Shown here piece after piece: positions 61,862-64,000 of a stretch of DNA of 64,000 nt. The DNA is taken from NCBI RefSeq assembly GCF_000165485.1, contig NC_014623.1, positions 9,380,893-9,444,892 on the forward strand, in the 5' to 3' direction. Source of the stretch: Stigmatella aurantiaca DW4/3-1. GTDB lineage: Bacteria; Myxococcota; Myxococcia; Myxococcales; Myxococcaceae. Within the stretch, counting starts at the first letter, position 1, and every line of letters starts with the position of its first letter. Position numbers and translations under genes: made by a program. The notes beneath the pieces are model-generated. The model was given only the letters and a program-made list of their open reading frames with translations. It ran no database searches and was not told where the DNA came from.

Positions 61862-61900
61862 GGGCGGATTCAGTGCGACACCTACTGCGCCTCGTAGCGC
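61862..61900 (+). pseudogene. 3'-terminal relic of a paralogue of the next lipoprotein gene
   Basis: GATTCAGTGCGACACCTACTG at 61869 onward is nearly identical to the 3' end of the following gene (GATTCAGCGCGACACCTACTG near 62526), with the same reading IQ-DTYCA and stop. It indicates a former tandem pair. Confidence 0.5.
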
Positions 61901-61939
61901 TGCTGTAACCTCGGGGCCGTCCTTCTATGAGGAGCTCCC

Positions 61940-62556
61940 ATGAACTGGCAGTCCCTGCCCCGCCTGCACTGGCTGGTGGGCACCACCGCTCTGCTGTCGC
62001 TTACTGCCTGCGGCGACGACCCCCTGGACCAGGACGGCGATACGCCTGAGCCGCTTGTCTGTGACACACAGACCTATGCCACAGCGGTGCGAGATGCCGC
62101 CGAGCCAACCTCGGAGGACATCTACACCGGCCTGTGGGCCATTACCCCCTCCAACCCGAAGCTGATCTGGAACGAGACGCGCACAGCGGTCCGCATGGTG
62201 ACCTGGACCACCGCCAACGGCTAACGGAGCAGGACGAGTCGAGCTACGTCGTCGAGATGTGGGTCAAGCCGGAGGACATGTTCCGGCCCTGCCCGGACGC
62301 GGAGATAGATGACACCTCGTGTGGCCTGACCTTCCCAGCTTCGGCCACCGACGCGCACAAGAACTGGATGAACGCCAACTATGCGTTCAGCTTCAGCTTC
62401 TGGCAGCAGCCTCACTACCCATGGACAGGCCTGGGCTATACCTATGACTGGTGCAACACCGCGACTCGCGTGGGCGCCAGCGAGTACGTCGTCCGTGCTG
62501 GCTCCACCGTCAACGTGACGGGGCTGATTCAGCGCGACACCTACTGCGCTCCGTAG
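61940..62556 (+). pseudogene. lipoprotein, frameshifted near 62220
   Basis: Signal MNWQSLPRLHWLVGTTALLS with lipobox LTACGDD. The first frame runs to a TAA just after VRMVTWTTANG (62222-62224); the next frame gives LTEQDESSYVVEMWVKPEDM, FRPCPDAEIDDTSCGLTFPA, PHYPWTGLGYTYDW to QRDTYCAP. One missing base near 62220 explains the break. The full protein would be about 205 aa; I recall longer relatives with about 60 extra residues at this point, so an internal deletion is also possible. Secreted, unknown function. Confidence 0.65.
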
Positions 62557-63024
62557 CGCTTTCCTCTGGGATCCTGAAGTCTGCGGCCCGTACCCCCTGC
62601 GCGCGCAGTGTACGCAGGCAGCGACCGGCCGGGGACGGACAGTCACGACGGGGGAGTCTGGGCACGCGCAAGAATACATTCGACCTGCGTCGCCTCTGTG
62701 CCGTGCAGAACCTGGAGACCCTCGCACGACGCTCAGCGGCGAACGGAGGGGCTCTAACCTGCTCGGTGCTCTAGCAACCCCAGGACGCTGCCGCCTCCCT
62801 CGGCTGGGGCCTGGCTGAGCACTGGTGTGCCCCAAGCGCCTGCAGGGCCGGGACTCCGGCCTGGCGCACGGCCCTGGGACCCAGTCAGCCACCCTCCGCT
62901 GCTGCGCCATTCTCCTGCTTCTCACGCATCAGTGCCCCTGTCCCTCCTATGCGTCCAACGGCACATGACCATTTTTTAAGAAGTCACGCTCCATCGTCAG
63001 CGGGTGGTTTTATAAGCTGAGTGC
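62557..63024. other. intergenic stretch, nothing recognised
   Basis: No reading frame with motifs or ribosome site. Open frames here are high-GC artefacts. The 3' part must contain the promoter of the following binding-protein gene; the AT-rich CATTTTTTAAGAAG near 62970 is a possible UP-like or promoter region. Confidence 0.4.
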
Positions 63025-63834
63025 ATGCCGATGACCGCCAGCCTGCCGATGTACAACGCCCCCGGCATGCGGGCGGCGAACACCGCCTTCTGGACGGCCC
63101 TGAGTGAGCTGCTGTGCGAGGCGGGGCTTGACGGCGTGCCCGAGAGCCTGTCGTTCGAACGGCCACCGGTGCCCGACGTGATCGGTGACGAGGTGCTGTT
63201 CACCCAGGTCTGCGGTTATCCCCTGCAGACCGTCTACCAAGGCCAGTACCGACTCCTGGCCCGGCCCTGCTACGACGCCGCGGGCTGCACCGGCTCCACC
63301 CACAGCGCCTTCCTCGTGGCGCGGAAGTCTTCGCCCGCGCGCCGGGTGGCCGACCTGCGCGGTCAGCGCTTCGCCCTGAACAGCCTTCACTCCAACTCGG
63401 GCATGAACCTGCCGCGCCGGATGCTGGCGGAAGTGGCCGGCGGCAAGCCCTTCTTCGGCGAGGTGATTGAGACCGGCGGGCATGGTGCCAGCATGAGGCT
63501 GGTCGCCGAGGGCGGCGCCGACTGCGCCTCGATCGACTGCCTGACCTACGCCTTCTCTCAGGACCATCAGCCGGAGTTGGTCGAGGAACTCCGGGTCATC
63601 GCCCAGACGCCATCGAGCCCTACCCTGCCGTTCGTCACCTCGGCCCGCACCGACGACGCGACCGTGGCCGTGCTGCAGCGGTGCCTGTACCGGCTGTCAG
63701 CGGAGCCTCGCTTCGCCAGCGTGTTGAGCGGCTTGCGGATCGCCCGTATCGAGCCGGCGCCGCGGGCCGAGTACAGCGCCCTCCTCGACCATGCACGGCG
63801 GGCCGCCGAGCTGGGCTACCCTGTTCTGGTCTAG
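63025..63834 (+). CDS. PhnD-like phosphate/phosphonate-type substrate-binding protein
   Basis: 269 aa resembling the periplasmic-binding fold of PhnD/PtxB-type proteins: LPMYNAPGMRAANTAFWTAL, LFTQVCGYPLQTVYQGQYRL, ARRVADLRGQRFALNSLHSN and VIETGGHGASMRLVAEGGAD, CASIDCLTYAF. No signal peptide is seen, unlike transporter-linked members; such cytosolic relatives occur and may act as sensors or as enzymes. The end overlaps by four bases with the stop of the convergent gene. Confidence 0.8.
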   Translation: MPMTASLPMYNAPGMRAANTAFWTALSELLCEAGLDGVPESLSFERPPVPDVIGDEVLFTQVCGYPLQTVYQGQYRLLARPCYDAAGCTGSTHSAFLVARKSSPARRVADLRGQRFALNSLHSNSGMNLPRRMLAEVAGGKPFFGEVIETGGHGASMRLVAEGGADCASIDCLTYAFSQDHQPELVEELRVIAQTPSSPTLPFVTSARTDDATVAVLQRCLYRLSAEPRFASVLSGLRIARIEPAPRAEYSALLDHARRAAELGYPVLV

Positions 63835-64000
63835 GCGCCACGACGCGCCGCGGGCGTCACGGCCTTGTCGGGCGACCCGCGCGGGTGGATGGGGATGAAC
63901 ACCGGCCTCAGCAACCAGCGCCGCGCGATCTCCCCATAACCCCTGAACACGTAGGAGCCGTTGCGGCGCAACAGCCCCTCGCGGTCGCGGCGGTAGGCGC
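63831..64000 (-). CDS. partial protein, C-terminal 56 residues
   Basis: Enters the window from the right and stops at 63831-63833. Visible end: YRRDREGLLRRNGSYVFRGY then GEIARRWLLRPVFIPIHPRG and a basic tail. Not enough to name. Convergent and overlapping by four bases with the PhnD-like gene. Confidence 0.5.
   Translation of the reverse strand, partial: AYRRDREGLLRRNGSYVFRGYGEIARRWLLRPVFIPIHPRGSPDKAVTPAARRGA

Overview
The window is GC-rich, gene-dense DNA from a myxobacterium, most likely suborder Cystobacterineae. The strongest marker is an intact-looking pomX-pomZ gene pair with a frame-disrupted pomY (16.9-20.9 kb), the division-site positioning system known from Myxococcus xanthus. Lineage-typical genes agree with this: DUSAM, DUF2381, TIGR02265-like and TIGR02269-like genes, PEGA-domain Ser/Thr kinases, and many lipoproteins.

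Left part (0-22.4 kb) is ordinary chromosome. It holds a secreted GH10 xylanase, a TPR-like secreted protein, a PEGA Ser/Thr kinase, two neighbouring paralogous lipoproteins with Ig-like repeats, a MoxR ATPase/VWA operon, an EEP-family hydrolase, a three-PAS histidine kinase, TspO, two translationally coupled ferritin-like genes, the pom cluster, rubredoxin and a DUF3060 protein.

Middle part (22.4-50.6 kb) is a decaying accessory region. It opens with a tRNA/tmRNA 3'-end-like sequence and a broken CotH-like gene, followed by a solitary HsdR-N-type nuclease and three abutting insertion elements (IS701-like, an IS5-like remnant, ISAzo13-like). After these come several two-gene modules in which a lipoprotein gene is overlapped or closely followed by a small cytosolic gene: 28.9-30.3, 36.5-37.7, 40.1-41.4 and 42.9-41.7 kb. 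These look like polymorphic lipoprotein toxin/immunity pairs of the kind used for kin discrimination by outer-membrane exchange. Most are frameshifted or internally deleted. Between them lie a di-haem oxidoreductase, a formate/nitrite transporter with a truncated phosphatase that looks betaproteobacterial, copies of a dispersed repeat that ends at an IS91-like remnant, and fragments of unrelated genes (LivK, GspG, GH31, ICMT, DUF6986, S14). The region ends with a Ser/Thr kinase and a large metallophosphoesterase-STAND NTPase-TPR protein that is a good antiphage-defence candidate.

Right part (50.6-64 kb) returns to secreted and surface functions: a subtilisin-like protease, a hydrolase divergent from an HxlR regulator, a matrixin metalloprotease with four C-terminal repeats, and small lipoproteins. 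It is interrupted by a group II intron (58.7-60.6 kb) and transposase scraps, and finishes with a PhnD-like binding protein. All family names are my recognition of motifs by eye; no database search was possible.
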